Assembly (NCBI GenBank): GCA_016716635.1
Contig: JADJVZ010000011.1
Location: 1,459,264-1,523,263, forward strand
Direction: 5' to 3'
Source: Micropruina sp.
GTDB lineage: Bacteria > Actinomycetota > Actinomycetes > Propionibacteriales > Propionibacteriaceae
Length of the DNA: 64,000 nucleotides
In this document: positions 1 to 8,212 of the stretch, piece by piece
Numbering within the stretch: position 1 is the stretch's first letter
How the letters are laid out: every line of letters begins with the position of its first letter
The notes under the pieces: generated by a model
Database searches by the model: none
The model's input: only the letters and a program-made list of their open reading frames with translations
What the model was told of the DNA's origin: nothing
Position numbers and translations under genes: made by a program

Positions 1-18
1 CAAACGTCGAACCGGTGG

Positions 19-24
19 TATATT
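19..24 (+). promoter_or_regulatory. Probable -10 element of a leaderless promoter
   Basis: TATATT lies seven bases before the ATG at 32 and no Shine-Dalgarno sequence fits in between, so transcription probably starts at or next to the start codon. Leaderless mRNAs are common in actinobacteria. The -35 region would fall at or beyond the window edge and cannot be judged. Confidence 0.5.
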
Positions 25-31
25 TTCCGGC

Positions 32-640
32 ATGAAACCCTATCCGCTTGCGTCTGACGTAGTCAGCGACCTTGGCCAAGAGTTCCTGCGAGCCTTCGTT
101 GAGGCCGTTGAAGGTGCCGAGCGGGATCGTCTTGATCATATGGCAGAGCATCCTGACTGGTACGGCACCTACCTGCAGCGTCACGTGGCGTCCTTCCTCC
201 ACGAGCGAATCTGGGGGCGGTTGCTGCCCACGCTGAGCGGGATGGCAGGGGTGACGATGATCGACTTGGAGCCGGAGCGCAGCGTCGCGATCGGGAGCCG
301 GTACCACGTTCGTTTCAAGCGGCATCGGATCGACGGTGCGATCAGCACCTTCCGCACGGACAGTGCACTTCGGTTCTGGAGCAACCGTGTCGAGCCTCTC
401 TCGCCTGACATGGAGGTCTGGTCGCTTGCCTTGGGCTACCTATGGGATGACGACCGCATCCAGTACCCACTGATTTCGCTCCGCGAGTCGATGGACAAGA
501 TCGTGTGGGTCCGTCCCCTCCAGGTCGCTGCCGACGGGGCAGGCGGGCAAGAGGTGACCGCGCTCACGGTCGAGACCGTGGACCTGCCGGACTTCGACCT
601 CACCACGTTGACCGACGAGGACATTGCCGAGGCGGAATGA
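32..640 (+). CDS. Unknown 202-aa partner of an XRE-ImmA regulator
   Basis: I do not recognise this 202-residue protein. It is soluble, has no signal peptide or membrane segment, and is rich in aromatic and charged residues, with an acidic C-terminus. The ATG at 32 follows a TATATT box directly, so the message is probably leaderless. Its stop overlaps the start of the next gene (ATGA), which indicates translational coupling with the XRE-ImmA/IrrE protein. Genes coupled to COG2856 metalloproteases are often toxins, phage functions or stress effectors controlled by proteolysis; that role is inference from context only. Genes further upstream lie outside the window. Confidence 0.75.
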   Translation: MKPYPLASDVVSDLGQEFLRAFVEAVEGAERDRLDHMAEHPDWYGTYLQRHVASFLHERIWGRLLPTLSGMAGVTMIDLEPERSVAIGSRYHVRFKRHRIDGAISTFRTDSALRFWSNRVEPLSPDMEVWSLALGYLWDDDRIQYPLISLRESMDKIVWVRPLQVAADGAGGQEVTALTVETVDLPDFDLTTLTDEDIAEAE

Positions 641-1689
641 ACACCATCGGCGATGCCATCAAGGCGGCTCGCAGATCGCTGGGGCTTACTGGTGGACAGT
701 TGGCCACAGCCATCGGCGTCACCCAAGCGGCCGTATCCCGCTACGAGAATGGAGAGCGCGAACTCGACCCTCCCACGCTTCAAGCGGTCGCGGATGCCCT
801 CAAGGTCACACCCGAGTTCCTGAGGGCTGGACAAGGCTTGGAGGGGCCCATCGCAATCGACGCTCACATGCGGCGCCGAGCGACCAGCAAAGTCTCAGAC
901 TGGCGGCGTGCTGAAGCTCAAGTGAACCTTCTGTGGTTGCAGGCCAACAGGGTGGCCGAGGCGACCGAGATGACCCCGAAATTGATGCTGCCCGTCGTCG
1001 ACCCGTTCGACACCTCCCCCGAGGCGGCCGCCCGGTTGACCCGCGGGCAATGGCACATGCCATTGGGGCCGGTCCGAGGGCTTACGCGCTGGGTTGAGGC
1101 GGCGGGAGTATTCATTGTTGTCAGGGACCTTGGCACCCCCCGCATCGACGGAATGTCCCAACGGCGCGGGGCCGTGTCGGTGATCCTGCTGAACTCGACG
1201 GCCCCCGTTGATCGTCGGCGCCTGACGCTCGCACACGAACTCGGACATCTCGTGCTTCATGGTGAGTACGCCGAACCCGACATGGAAACCCAGGCCAACC
1301 AGTTCGCCGCGGAACTGCTGATGCCCGAAGCTGCGATCAAGCCGTTCCTGCACGACCTGACCCTGGCCCGCCTCGAAGCACTCAAGCTGGAATGGGGCGT
1401 GTCCATGCATGCCCTCATCCAGAGGGCCGTGGCCCTCAGGACCATGGATCGGCCCCGTCAAACCGCTCTATACAAGCAACTCTCGTCACGGGGTCAACGA
1501 GTCCGGGAACCAGGCTCGGACCGACTCCCCGACGAGCCACCACAGATGATCGCCGGTCTGGCGACCAACCTCCGCTCACAAGGGGTCTCAGAGGCCCGGA
1601 TCGGGGGGCTTATCGGGATCGCCGACTTCCTACACCCCGCCTCGCTGTTCCCACCGCCACCCGGTCCGGTTCTGTCCCGCGTCAAATAG
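637..1689 (+). CDS. XRE-family HTH protein with ImmA/IrrE (COG2856) metallopeptidase domain
   Basis: A 350-aa fusion of an N-terminal XRE helix-turn-helix (about residues 5-63) and an ImmA/IrrE zinc-peptidase domain. The zincin motif HELGH is at residues 200-204, followed by the family's E-x-x-A-N-x-F-A stretch near 217-225. Characterised members cleave repressors (ImmA of ICEBs1, IrrE/PprI of Deinococcus), so this is probably a DNA-binding regulator with a protease or sensor half. The start is the ATG overlapping the stop of the upstream gene; the open frame extends upstream, but that part shadows the 202-aa gene. The C-terminal 100 residues match nothing I know. Confidence 0.88.
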   Translation: MNTIGDAIKAARRSLGLTGGQLATAIGVTQAAVSRYENGERELDPPTLQAVADALKVTPEFLRAGQGLEGPIAIDAHMRRRATSKVSDWRRAEAQVNLLWLQANRVAEATEMTPKLMLPVVDPFDTSPEAAARLTRGQWHMPLGPVRGLTRWVEAAGVFIVVRDLGTPRIDGMSQRRGAVSVILLNSTAPVDRRRLTLAHELGHLVLHGEYAEPDMETQANQFAAELLMPEAAIKPFLHDLTLARLEALKLEWGVSMHALIQRAVALRTMDRPRQTALYKQLSSRGQRVREPGSDRLPDEPPQMIAGLATNLRSQGVSEARIGGLIGIADFLHPASLFPPPPGPVLSRVK

Positions 1690-1723
1690 CAGCAAGACGC
1701 CCAGGATGAGCGTCCGACTTGAG

Positions 1724-2401
1724 TCACCGTGCCAAGCTGTGCACCCAACGGTGGATCAACCGGTGCACGCCGGGATCCATCGTCGGGCCGAAATGGCCCC
1801 CGACCCCGAGTTGGATGTTGGTCGCCCCCTCCAGGTGCGAGCCCCCCGTCACCACCTGGTCGTACCTCGGGCTCAACGAGACGATCCGGTCGGTCCCTTC
1901 CGGGCTCGGCTGAGGGCGGAACATTCCGAATGGCGTTCTCTCGGCCCAGTTGGGGACCAATGCGGTGCCGTGCCAGGGCGTGCACGTGGTGATGCCCCCC
2001 GCGAGGCGCGGCGCGAGGGCCGGGTCGCGGAGCGCGGACTGGGCGATGAGCCCACCTTTGCTGTGGCCCACGAGGGTCACGTTCTGCAGGTCGTGGGCGA
2101 TCAGGACGTCGGCGACGGCCCGCACCGACGGCTCGATCGCGCGCAGGTTCCAGCCGAGCGCCGGTAGGACGTAGACCGGATGCCCGGCGGCGCGCAGCGA
2201 ACGCGCGAGGGGCAGTAAGAACCGCCACGGCTCCAGCACCCCCGGGATCATCACCACCGGACGCGCCGCGCACGCCGCGTCCGCCCCCGCGGGAACGATC
2301 GCCAACGCCTCGGGGGGCGTCCGATCGAGCACGCCTGCGACCCGGCGCCACAGGGCGCGCCCCCAGTCGACCAGCGCCGGACCGGCGTCGCGCGCCTCCA
2401 T
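1724..2401 (-). CDS. Alpha/beta hydrolase (lipase-like)
   Basis: A 225-aa alpha/beta-hydrolase. Visible are an early VMIPG oxyanion-type strand near residue 50, the nucleophile elbow GHSKGG (serine around 114) and a late GHFGP histidine region, as in triacylglycerol-lipase or esterase-like proteins. The substrate is unknown. The start ATG overlaps the thyA stop by one base (TGATG), so it is the last gene of the rph-rdgB-thyA operon and convergent with the XRE-ImmA gene. An upstream extension of the frame exists but runs antisense-frame through thyA and is not used. No signal peptide is evident, so it is probably cytoplasmic. Confidence 0.82.
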   Translation of the reverse strand: MEARDAGPALVDWGRALWRRVAGVLDRTPPEALAIVPAGADAACAARPVVMIPGVLEPWRFLLPLARSLRAAGHPVYVLPALGWNLRAIEPSVRAVADVLIAHDLQNVTLVGHSKGGLIAQSALRDPALAPRLAGGITTCTPWHGTALVPNWAERTPFGMFRPQPSPEGTDRIVSLSPRYDQVVTGGSHLEGATNIQLGVGGHFGPTMDPGVHRLIHRWVHSLAR

Positions 2402-3195
2402 CAGACCGCGATGGGGGCCTTGATGCCCGGGTGCGGGTCGTAGCCCACCAACGAGATGTCGTCGAGGGTGAAGGCGTCGAGCTCGGTGACGGCCGGGTTC
2501 AGCTGCAGGGTCGGCAGCGAACGCGGCTCGCGCGTGAGCTGCAGCCGCGCCTGGTCGAGGTGGTTGGAGTAGAGGTGCGCGTCGCCGAGGGTGTGGACGA
2601 AATCGCCGACCTCGAGTCCCGTCACCTGCGCGACCATGTGGGTCAGCAGCGCGTAGGACGCGATGTTGAACGGGACGCCGAGGAAGACGTCCGCGCTGCG
2701 CTGATACAGCTGGCAGGAGAGGCGTCCGTCCGCCACGTAGAACTGGAACAGCGCGTGGCAGGGCGGCAGCGCCATGTCGTCGAGCTCGGCCACGTTCCAG
2801 GCGCTGACGATGTGACGCCGACTGTCGGGGTTGGACTTGATCGCCTCGACGATCTGCGTGATCTGGTCGACCGTCGTACCGTCGGGCTTCGGCCAACTGC
2901 GCCATTGGTGGCCGTAAATCGGGCCGAGTTCGCCCTCTTCGTCGGCCCACTCGTCCCAGATGGTGATGTTGTTGTCGTTCAGCCAGCCGATGTTGGTCGA
3001 GCCTTGCAGGAACCACAACAGCTCGCCAAAGACGCTGCGGGTGTGGATCTTCTTCGTCGTGACAAGGGGAAATCCCTTCGTCAGGTCGAAGCGCATCTGG
3101 TAGCCGAACACGCTGCGGGTGCCGGTTCCGGTGCGGTCGGACTTCACGGCGCCGTCGTCCAAGATGTGCTGGAGCAGGTCGAGGTACTGCTTCAC
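2401..3195 (-). CDS. thyA: Thymidylate synthase
   Basis: A full-length 264-aa ThyA that makes dTMP from dUMP with methylene-tetrahydrofolate. The catalytic motif PPCHALFQFY carries the nucleophilic cysteine at residue 146, the same number as in E. coli. The dUMP-binding RTGTGT loop near 21-26, SRRH near 125 and the QRSADVFLGVPFNIASYA region are all intact. It overlaps rdgB by four bases (ATGA) and the downstream hydrolase by one, so the genes are cotranscribed. The grouping with rdgB suits nucleotide-pool maintenance. Confidence 0.98.
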   Translation of the reverse strand: MKQYLDLLQHILDDGAVKSDRTGTGTRSVFGYQMRFDLTKGFPLVTTKKIHTRSVFGELLWFLQGSTNIGWLNDNNITIWDEWADEEGELGPIYGHQWRSWPKPDGTTVDQITQIVEAIKSNPDSRRHIVSAWNVAELDDMALPPCHALFQFYVADGRLSCQLYQRSADVFLGVPFNIASYALLTHMVAQVTGLEVGDFVHTLGDAHLYSNHLDQARLQLTREPRSLPTLQLNPAVTELDAFTLDDISLVGYDPHPGIKAPIAV

Positions 3196-3809
3196 TGGTC
3201 GTCCCCCGCGTTGAGTTGGTGGATGTAGGCGACCATGGCCCGCACTGCCTGGCCGCGGTGGCTGATGGCGTCCTTCTCGCCCGGCGACAACTCGCCGTTG
3301 GTCACGTCGTGCCCTGCGGCGATGAACGCCGGATCGTAGCCAAAGCCGTTGGTGCCGCGGGCCTCGCGCCCGAGACGGCCGGGCATCTCGCGGACGATCA
3401 CGTGCTCACCGACATATGGCTGCACGAGCGCCATGGCGCACACGAACTTGCCGGTGCGGTGCGGATCATCGACGTCCGCCACCTGGCGCAGCAGCAGGTC
3501 GAGGTTCTGTTGATCGGACGAATCGGGTCCGGCCCAGCGCGCCGAGCGGACGCCGGGCATGCCGTTAAGAACGTCCATGGCGATGCCCGAATCATCGGCC
3601 AGCGAGGGGAACCCCGTCCGCGCCGCCGCCTCGCGGGCCTTCAACAAGGCGTTGCCCTCGAAGGTGAACTCGGTCTCGGCCGGCTCGGGGTAGGCGGGCA
3701 GATCGTCCAACCCCAGCACCTGAACCTCCAGCCCACTGTCGGCCATGATGCGGCGCAGTTCAGCCAGCTTCTTGGCGTTGTGGGTCGCCAGCACGAGCTG
3801 CTCGATCAT
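3192..3809 (-). CDS. rdgB: XTP/dITP diphosphatase (Ham1/RdgB)
   Basis: A 205-aa non-canonical purine NTP pyrophosphatase that removes ITP, dITP and XTP from the nucleotide pool. It opens with LVLATHNAKKLAEL, the family phosphate-binding signature (S/T-x-N-x-x-K), and contains the SLADDSGIAMD metal-binding segment and the FGYDPAF motif. The start is the ATG whose last base overlaps the rph stop (ATGA at 3806-3809). The longer frame upstream only shadows rph. It sits between rph and thyA, the usual actinobacterial arrangement after rph. Confidence 0.96.
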   Translation of the reverse strand: MIEQLVLATHNAKKLAELRRIMADSGLEVQVLGLDDLPAYPEPAETEFTFEGNALLKAREAAARTGFPSLADDSGIAMDVLNGMPGVRSARWAGPDSSDQQNLDLLLRQVADVDDPHRTGKFVCAMALVQPYVGEHVIVREMPGRLGREARGTNGFGYDPAFIAAGHDVTNGELSPGEKDAISHRGQAVRAMVAYIHQLNAGDDQ

Positions 3810-4531
3810 CGGGCGAGGGCCTCGGCCTGCATCCGCGTGAGGTCGGCGCAGCCGGCGACCCCGAGGTCGAGCAGCGCGTCGAGGGTGGCGCGCTTGAACG
3901 TGCCGTGTTCGGCGGTGCCCTGCACTTCGACGAACTCCCCCGCGCCGTTGACGACAATGTTCATATCGACCTCGGCGGTGGAGTCTTCGGTGTAGCAAAG
4001 ATCCAGCATCGGGATGCCGTCCACGATGCCAACGCTGACAGCCGCGACCGAATCGAGCAGCGGTTCGCCGGCCAGGGCGCCCTTGGCGCGCAGCCAGGAC
4101 ACGGCGTCCGCGAGAGCCACGTAGGCGCCGGTGATCGAGGCCGTGCGGGTGCCGCCATCAGCCTGCAGCACGTCGCAGTCGAGGACGATGGTGTTCTCCC
4201 CGAGCGCCTTGTAGTCGATGACAGCGCGCAGCGAGCGTCCGATGAGGCGGGAAATCTCGTGCGTGCGTCCGCCGATCTTGCCCTTGATGCTCTCGCGGGC
4301 AGACCGGTCGTGGGTCGCACGCGGCAGCATGGCGTACTCCGAGGTCACCCAGCCGAGGCCCGAGCCCCGCCGCCACGGCGGGACGCCGACGGTGACGCTC
4401 GCGGCGACCAGCACGCGGGTCTTGCCGTATTCGACGAGCACCGATCCCTCGGCGTGGTCGAGCCAGTTGCGCGTGATGGTGATGGGGCGGAGCTGATCGG
4501 GACGGCGACCGTCCGCGCGAGTTTCGGGCAT
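3806..4531 (-). CDS. rph: Ribonuclease PH
   Basis: A 241-aa phosphorolytic 3'-to-5' exoribonuclease that trims tRNA 3' ends. The start at 4531 gives the typical opening R-x-D-x-R-P-DQLRPI. The phosphate-binding stretch GGTRTASITGAY, the RSLRAVIDYKALGE segment and LDLCYTEDSTAEVDMN are characteristic. Length matches the family (about 240). It is the first gene of the minus-strand operon and is divergent from mug, with 48 bases between the start codons that must hold both promoters. Confidence 0.97.
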   Translation of the reverse strand: MPETRADGRRPDQLRPITITRNWLDHAEGSVLVEYGKTRVLVAASVTVGVPPWRRGSGLGWVTSEYAMLPRATHDRSARESIKGKIGGRTHEISRLIGRSLRAVIDYKALGENTIVLDCDVLQADGGTRTASITGAYVALADAVSWLRAKGALAGEPLLDSVAAVSVGIVDGIPMLDLCYTEDSTAEVDMNIVVNGAGEFVEVQGTAEHGTFKRATLDALLDLGVAGCADLTRMQAEALAR

Positions 4532-4579
4532 GGGGTTGAGCTTACTTGGCCGCCCGCCCAGGGCGGCTAAGGTGACGCC

Positions 4580-5164
4580 GTGGCGACGTTCACCAGGGCC
4601 CAACTCGAGGCCACCCGCGATGCTGTGCTGCCGGACATCCTTCCGGACGGTCCGCTGCGGCTGCTGTTCGTCGGCATCAATCCCGGGCTCTGGACGACGG
4701 CGGCCCAAGCGCCCTTCGCGCGTCCGGGCAACCGGTTCTGGCCCGCGCTCGCGGCCGCCGGACTCACGTGCCACCTCGTCGACGCGTCCGGCGGGCTCTC
4801 CCCTGTCGACCGCGCCGACTTGCTCGGACGCGGGATCGGCTTCACCAACATCGCGCCCCGGACGACCGCACGTGCGGACGAACTGACGCGTGAGGAACTG
4901 CGGGCCGGGGGCGAGGCGCTGCGGTCGTTGGTCAGAACGCGGCGCCCGGCCGTTGTCGCCGTCCTCGGCGTGACGGCGTATCGCACGGCGTTCGGCGTCG
5001 CCGTGAAGCAAGGGCGCCAGGACGAACCCTTCGAGGGCTCGGTGCTGTGGGTGCTGGGCAATCCGTCCGGGCTCAACGCCCACGAAACGGTGGCCTCGCT
5101 CGCCGCGACCTACGGCGCAGCGGCCAGAGAAGCGGGCGTTCTGCCGGAGTCAGCCGCGGTGTAG
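4580..5164 (+). CDS. mug: G/U mismatch-specific DNA glycosylase
   Basis: A 194-aa protein of the Mug/TDG branch of uracil-DNA glycosylases, which remove uracil or thymine from G:U/T mispairs. The motif GINPG (residues 32-36) is the catalytic Mug signature, and the C-terminal NPSGLNAHE is the DNA-binding motif. The FTNIAPRTTARADEL segment also matches. It starts at GTG 4580. Its 3' end overlaps the convergent HAD gene by 15 bases. Role: base-excision repair. Confidence 0.93.
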   Translation: MATFTRAQLEATRDAVLPDILPDGPLRLLFVGINPGLWTTAAQAPFARPGNRFWPALAAAGLTCHLVDASGGLSPVDRADLLGRGIGFTNIAPRTTARADELTREELRAGGEALRSLVRTRRPAVVAVLGVTAYRTAFGVAVKQGRQDEPFEGSVLWVLGNPSGLNAHETVASLAATYGAAAREAGVLPESAAV

Positions 5165-5824
5165 CCGCGCGAGCAGCTGTTCCAGGGTTGCCGCGGGGTC
5201 GCCCAGGTAGCCATTCGTGATGGCGGTCGCCTCGGCGGGCAGAATCTTGAGCCCGCTCTGGCGGGCCAGCGTCACCGCCCCGGCCGCACGTCCGGCCGCG
5301 AGGCCCTGGCGGGAATCTTCGATCACCAGGCAGCGGCGAACATCGGCGCCGAGCGCGCGGGCCGCGCCGAGAAAGACGTCCGGCGCTGGCTTGCTGGACA
5401 GGGCGGAGCCACTGAAACTCAGGTCGAAATACGGCGCGAGGTGGAACGTCTTGAGGGCCAGAGCGATGTTCGTGAGGTCGGCCGAGGAGGCTACGGCCTG
5501 CGGAATGCCGCGTTCTTGCAGCCAGGCGAACCAGCGCTCGACGCCGGGAAACGGCTTGGTTTCTGTGGCCATGCCCGCGCGGAAGAGCTCCTCCTTTTCG
5601 GCGCTCAACTCGTGCGCCAGCTCGGGTGCCACCGGCCCACCCAAGAAGATCTCGAGGCTGCCGGCGTTGTTCATCCCGAAACAGCGGACGAAGAGGGCGC
5701 GGTCGAAATTCGGCGCTCGTCCGCGGAGGGTCGTCCGCCAAGTCTGGAAGTGCCACTCTTCGGTGTCGATGAAGGTGCCGTCCATGTCCCAGAGCACCGC
5801 GGTGCGGCGGGGCGAGGAAGACAT
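5150..5824 (-). CDS. HAD-superfamily phosphatase (beta-phosphoglucomutase/YqaB-like)
   Basis: A 224-aa HAD hydrolase. Motif I is DMDGT (residues 13-17: nucleophile Asp13, general acid Asp15), motif II is around ASSAD, and motif III/IV is KPAPDVFLGAARALG...CLVIEDSRQG. The helical cap between motifs I and II is of the beta-PGM type, acting on small phosphorylated metabolites; the exact substrate cannot be told. I use the ATG at 5824 directly before the HAD core. The upstream frame extension shadows the next gene's promoter. It is divergent from the 56-aa protein. Confidence 0.88.
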   Translation of the reverse strand: MSSSPRRTAVLWDMDGTFIDTEEWHFQTWRTTLRGRAPNFDRALFVRCFGMNNAGSLEIFLGGPVAPELAHELSAEKEELFRAGMATETKPFPGVERWFAWLQERGIPQAVASSADLTNIALALKTFHLAPYFDLSFSGSALSSKPAPDVFLGAARALGADVRRCLVIEDSRQGLAAGRAAGAVTLARQSGLKILPAEATAITNGYLGDPAATLEQLLARLHRG

Positions 5825-5909
5825 GGCGGTCAGCCTACGACACGCTTTGCCGCACGATACCCCCCGGGGTATATTTGGCGAAACGTTACCCCACCATCTG
5901 GAGTCGAAA

Positions 5910-6080
5910 ATGTGTCGTCCGGTCGCCTGTCGTACCTGCGGAAAGACCACCTGGGCCGGTTGCGGCCAGCACGTCGCGATGGTGAAGGCCTCCGTGCCCG
6001 CCTCCCAATGGTGCTCGGGTCACGCCAACGAAGCGCCCGCAGCCTCCGGCGGCATGTTCAGCAAACTCTTCGGCCGGTGA
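5910..6080 (+). CDS. Conserved 56-aa cysteine-rich small protein
   Basis: A 56-residue protein with cysteines at 2, 7, 10, 18 and 35 in the pattern CRPVACRTCGKTTWAGCGQH, which I recall from many short actinobacterial proteins of unknown function. The spacing suggests a zinc-binding knuckle. GGAG at 5900-5903 sits seven bases before the ATG. Its stop overlaps the GTG start of the rhodanese gene (GTGA), so the two are translationally coupled. The pairing suggests a thiol or sulfur-related role, which is inference. Confidence 0.8.
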   Translation: MCRPVACRTCGKTTWAGCGQHVAMVKASVPASQWCSGHANEAPAASGGMFSKLFGR

Positions 6081-6514
6081 GGTCCGCCCGGGCGTTTGCC
6101 GGGATCGCCGTCGCGTTAGCGCTCGCCTTGGCGGGGTGCTCCCCCGCGGCCACAGTCGGCACCACGTCCGGGCCCACCGCCACCGCAGCCCCTAGCGTCG
6201 GAGCGGCGCTCCATGCGTCCGACTTTGCGGCGGCCTTGAAGCGTTCCGGCACGGTCCTGATCGACGTCCGCACACCCGCCGAGTTCGCGTCGGGGCACCT
6301 GCCGGGAGCCATCAACCTCGACCTCACCGGCGGTACGTTCGCGGCGCAGTTGGGCTCGCTGGCAAAGGACACCACCTACGCCCTCTACTGCCACAGCGGA
6401 AACCGGTCAGGCACGGCCTTGTCCATGATGACCAGCTCCGGCTTCACCTCGGCCTACCACTTGGCCGGTGGCATCACCGCCTGGACCAACGCCCACGGCG
6501 ACACCGTCACCTAG
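6077..6514 (+). CDS. Rhodanese-domain lipoprotein
   Basis: A 145-aa exported lipoprotein. The hydrophobic leader ends in a lipobox ALAGC (Cys21), then a Thr/Pro/Ala linker and one rhodanese domain (about 45-142). The active loop is CHSGNRSG with catalytic Cys105 and the usual DVRTPAEFASGHLPGAIN motif, so it is likely a catalytically competent sulfurtransferase on the outer face of the membrane. The GTG start overlaps the upstream stop by four bases. The 216 bases downstream (6515-6730) show no convincing gene. Confidence 0.9.
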   Translation: MRSARAFAGIAVALALALAGCSPAATVGTTSGPTATAAPSVGAALHASDFAAALKRSGTVLIDVRTPAEFASGHLPGAINLDLTGGTFAAQLGSLAKDTTYALYCHSGNRSGTALSMMTSSGFTSAYHLAGGITAWTNAHGDTVT

Positions 6515-6730
6515 GCAGCGCTGAGCCTGGCCTCGGTCAATGATCCTTCGGCCGGGGACGGACGCCAACAACGAAACGGCGTTGGTCGACAAGCTGGCAC
6601 CCACCGCCGTGTGCCGCTGACAAGCGGTGATGAGAATGGCCGCAGCGACGAGTGCGGCACATCCGTTGCTGGCGGCCTGCAAGGCGCGCGCAGGGCCTGG
6701 TTTGGCACCACCAGATGGAACAGTGGCTTC

Positions 6731-7354
6731 ATGGAGCCGTGGCACGTCACTTACTTGTATCCCGATGGGTACCTGCAAGCTGTCGTGCCCTTCTGGGGCC
6801 TCCACCGCGACGGCGTGATTGCCGGGTGGACGATCGACGGGAGCCGGATCCAATACTGGGCGACGACCGACGGGAACGACCCGAGATCGGTGCCGTTGAA
6901 GGAACGCTTCGGGCCTGATCTCACCTCCGCACCCCGTACGTGGACCGGCACGATGTTCCGCCTCTTTCGTCCTCACGAACCGTGGCAACTGCTGCACTTC
7001 TTCGCCCCGGACGGCACTTTCAGCCATTGGTACGTCGACTTCGAGACGCCCAAGACTCCCGACGGCCACGGCGGGTGGAGGACAACCGACCTCGAACTCG
7101 ACCTGGTCATTCGCCCGGACCTCAGTGCGGAGTGGAAGGACGAGGACGAGTTCGCCGTCGCCCGACAGCAGGATTACCTGGACGAAGTGGCTGTCGCGGC
7201 CATGCTCCCCGTGGCGGAGGCGATCTTCCGCGATCCCGGGACCTTCATCCGATCGCTCCCCGATTGGCGCGACTTCCCAGGATCAACCGGATTGCCACCC
7301 TTGGACCTGCCGCCCGACGCGGCTTGGCAGCCTCTCGTTCGCCCGCGCCCCTGA
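6731..7354 (+). CDS. DUF402-domain protein
   Basis: A 207-aa protein with the DUF402 signature: a WYVDFETPKTPDG strand, then DLELDLVIRPDL and the acidic EDEFAVA motif, as in FAU-1/Ntdp-type nucleoside tri/diphosphate phosphatases. The actual substrate is unknown. I chose ATG 6731 because the similarity begins there and GGAA lies upstream; a GTG at 6611 in the same frame would add 40 residues of poor quality. It is convergent with the exported-protein gene, with three bases between the stops. Confidence 0.7.
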   Translation: MEPWHVTYLYPDGYLQAVVPFWGLHRDGVIAGWTIDGSRIQYWATTDGNDPRSVPLKERFGPDLTSAPRTWTGTMFRLFRPHEPWQLLHFFAPDGTFSHWYVDFETPKTPDGHGGWRTTDLELDLVIRPDLSAEWKDEDEFAVARQQDYLDEVAVAAMLPVAEAIFRDPGTFIRSLPDWRDFPGSTGLPPLDLPPDAAWQPLVRPRP

Positions 7355-7357
7355 TCG

Positions 7358-8212
7358 CTACTTGGTAACGAGGGCGAAGAGTTCCCCAACGGCCAGCGTG
7401 CTGTTGCCCGTATGGGTCGCCGTGATCACGCCCGTCTCGCCGGCTGCCGTCCACGTCACTCGCCACCGCGTGGTCGCTGACACCGGATAGTCCGGCCCAG
7501 GCCGCGACGGCTCCGCGTAGGTGTACCCACACGTCGGAGATGCCGACCCCGGCGCGACCGATGCGGTGTACGGGGTCACGGCCGTGCACGTTTGGCTGTG
7601 CCCATCGCCCAGCGTGAACACCGTCGACGTCCGCTCCGCCCGCAGCGTGAACGTGTACCCATACGCCTGCGTCGTTGCCGACAGGTCGTCGGGACCCTCC
7701 GTCCACAGCCACACCGGATACCCCACCGGTATCATCTGCCACTCGTTCGCTGACGGATCCGGACCCACCTGCGGCGTCGGATCCGGCAGCTTCAGCCGGA
7801 CCACAACCATCCGCGCCACCTCCGCCACCGATGGACCCACGGGAGTCGGACCAGCCGTGGCGACCGGGATGGGCGCGTCCGGAGGCAGCGGCAACTGCGC
7901 ACACTCCGCATACCTCGCCCACACGGAGTTGTTGGTGCAATCCCCCGACGAACCCGCCGGAATCACCAATTCGTCCCTCAATGCAGAGACCGGCCCGGTC
8001 TCCCTCGTAGGTCGTGTCGAGTCGGAATTCCCCGACGGATTGTTGCCCGATTCGGGCAAGGTACCCCATGCGGCGAGGCCTGAAAGGTTGCCTCCCTGGT
8101 TTGAAATCTCCGTCTTAACGGGAACGGTCGGATCTGCGATTGCCGTGCTCGGCGAGAACACGGTCCCCGCAAGCAGGACGCAAGTACCCACGACTGTCAC
8201 GCGCCAACGCAT
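7358..8212 (-). CDS. Secreted protein with PKD-like C-terminal domain
   Basis: A 284-aa exported protein. It has a signal peptide (basic MRWR, hydrophobic core, AIADP cleavage region near residue 28), then a Pro/Ser-rich segment and a C-terminal Ig-like region with YTFTLRAERTSTVFTLGDGHS and a repeated T-W-R-V-T-W type strand, typical of PKD-like folds. Similar streptomycete proteins are often mislabelled ATP/GTP-binding; no nucleotide motif is present here. The ATG at 8212 follows a GGGTG and overlaps the upstream lipoprotein gene by 16 bases, so the two form an operon. The role is unknown, possibly surface adhesion or assembly. Confidence 0.72.
   Translation of the reverse strand: MRWRVTVVGTCVLLAGTVFSPSTAIADPTVPVKTEISNQGGNLSGLAAWGTLPESGNNPSGNSDSTRPTRETGPVSALRDELVIPAGSSGDCTNNSVWARYAECAQLPLPPDAPIPVATAGPTPVGPSVAEVARMVVVRLKLPDPTPQVGPDPSANEWQMIPVGYPVWLWTEGPDDLSATTQAYGYTFTLRAERTSTVFTLGDGHSQTCTAVTPYTASVAPGSASPTCGYTYAEPSRPGPDYPVSATTRWRVTWTAAGETGVITATHTGNSTLAVGELFALVTK

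Noticed and set aside
1..1689. Prophage or integrative element at the left edge
   Set aside because: The XRE-ImmA pair suggests it, but no integrase, att repeat or structural gene is visible in the window.
4532..5083. N-terminal extension of RNase PH
   Set aside because: The frame stays open upstream of 4531 but overlaps the mug gene and lacks similarity; RNase PH is complete from 4531.
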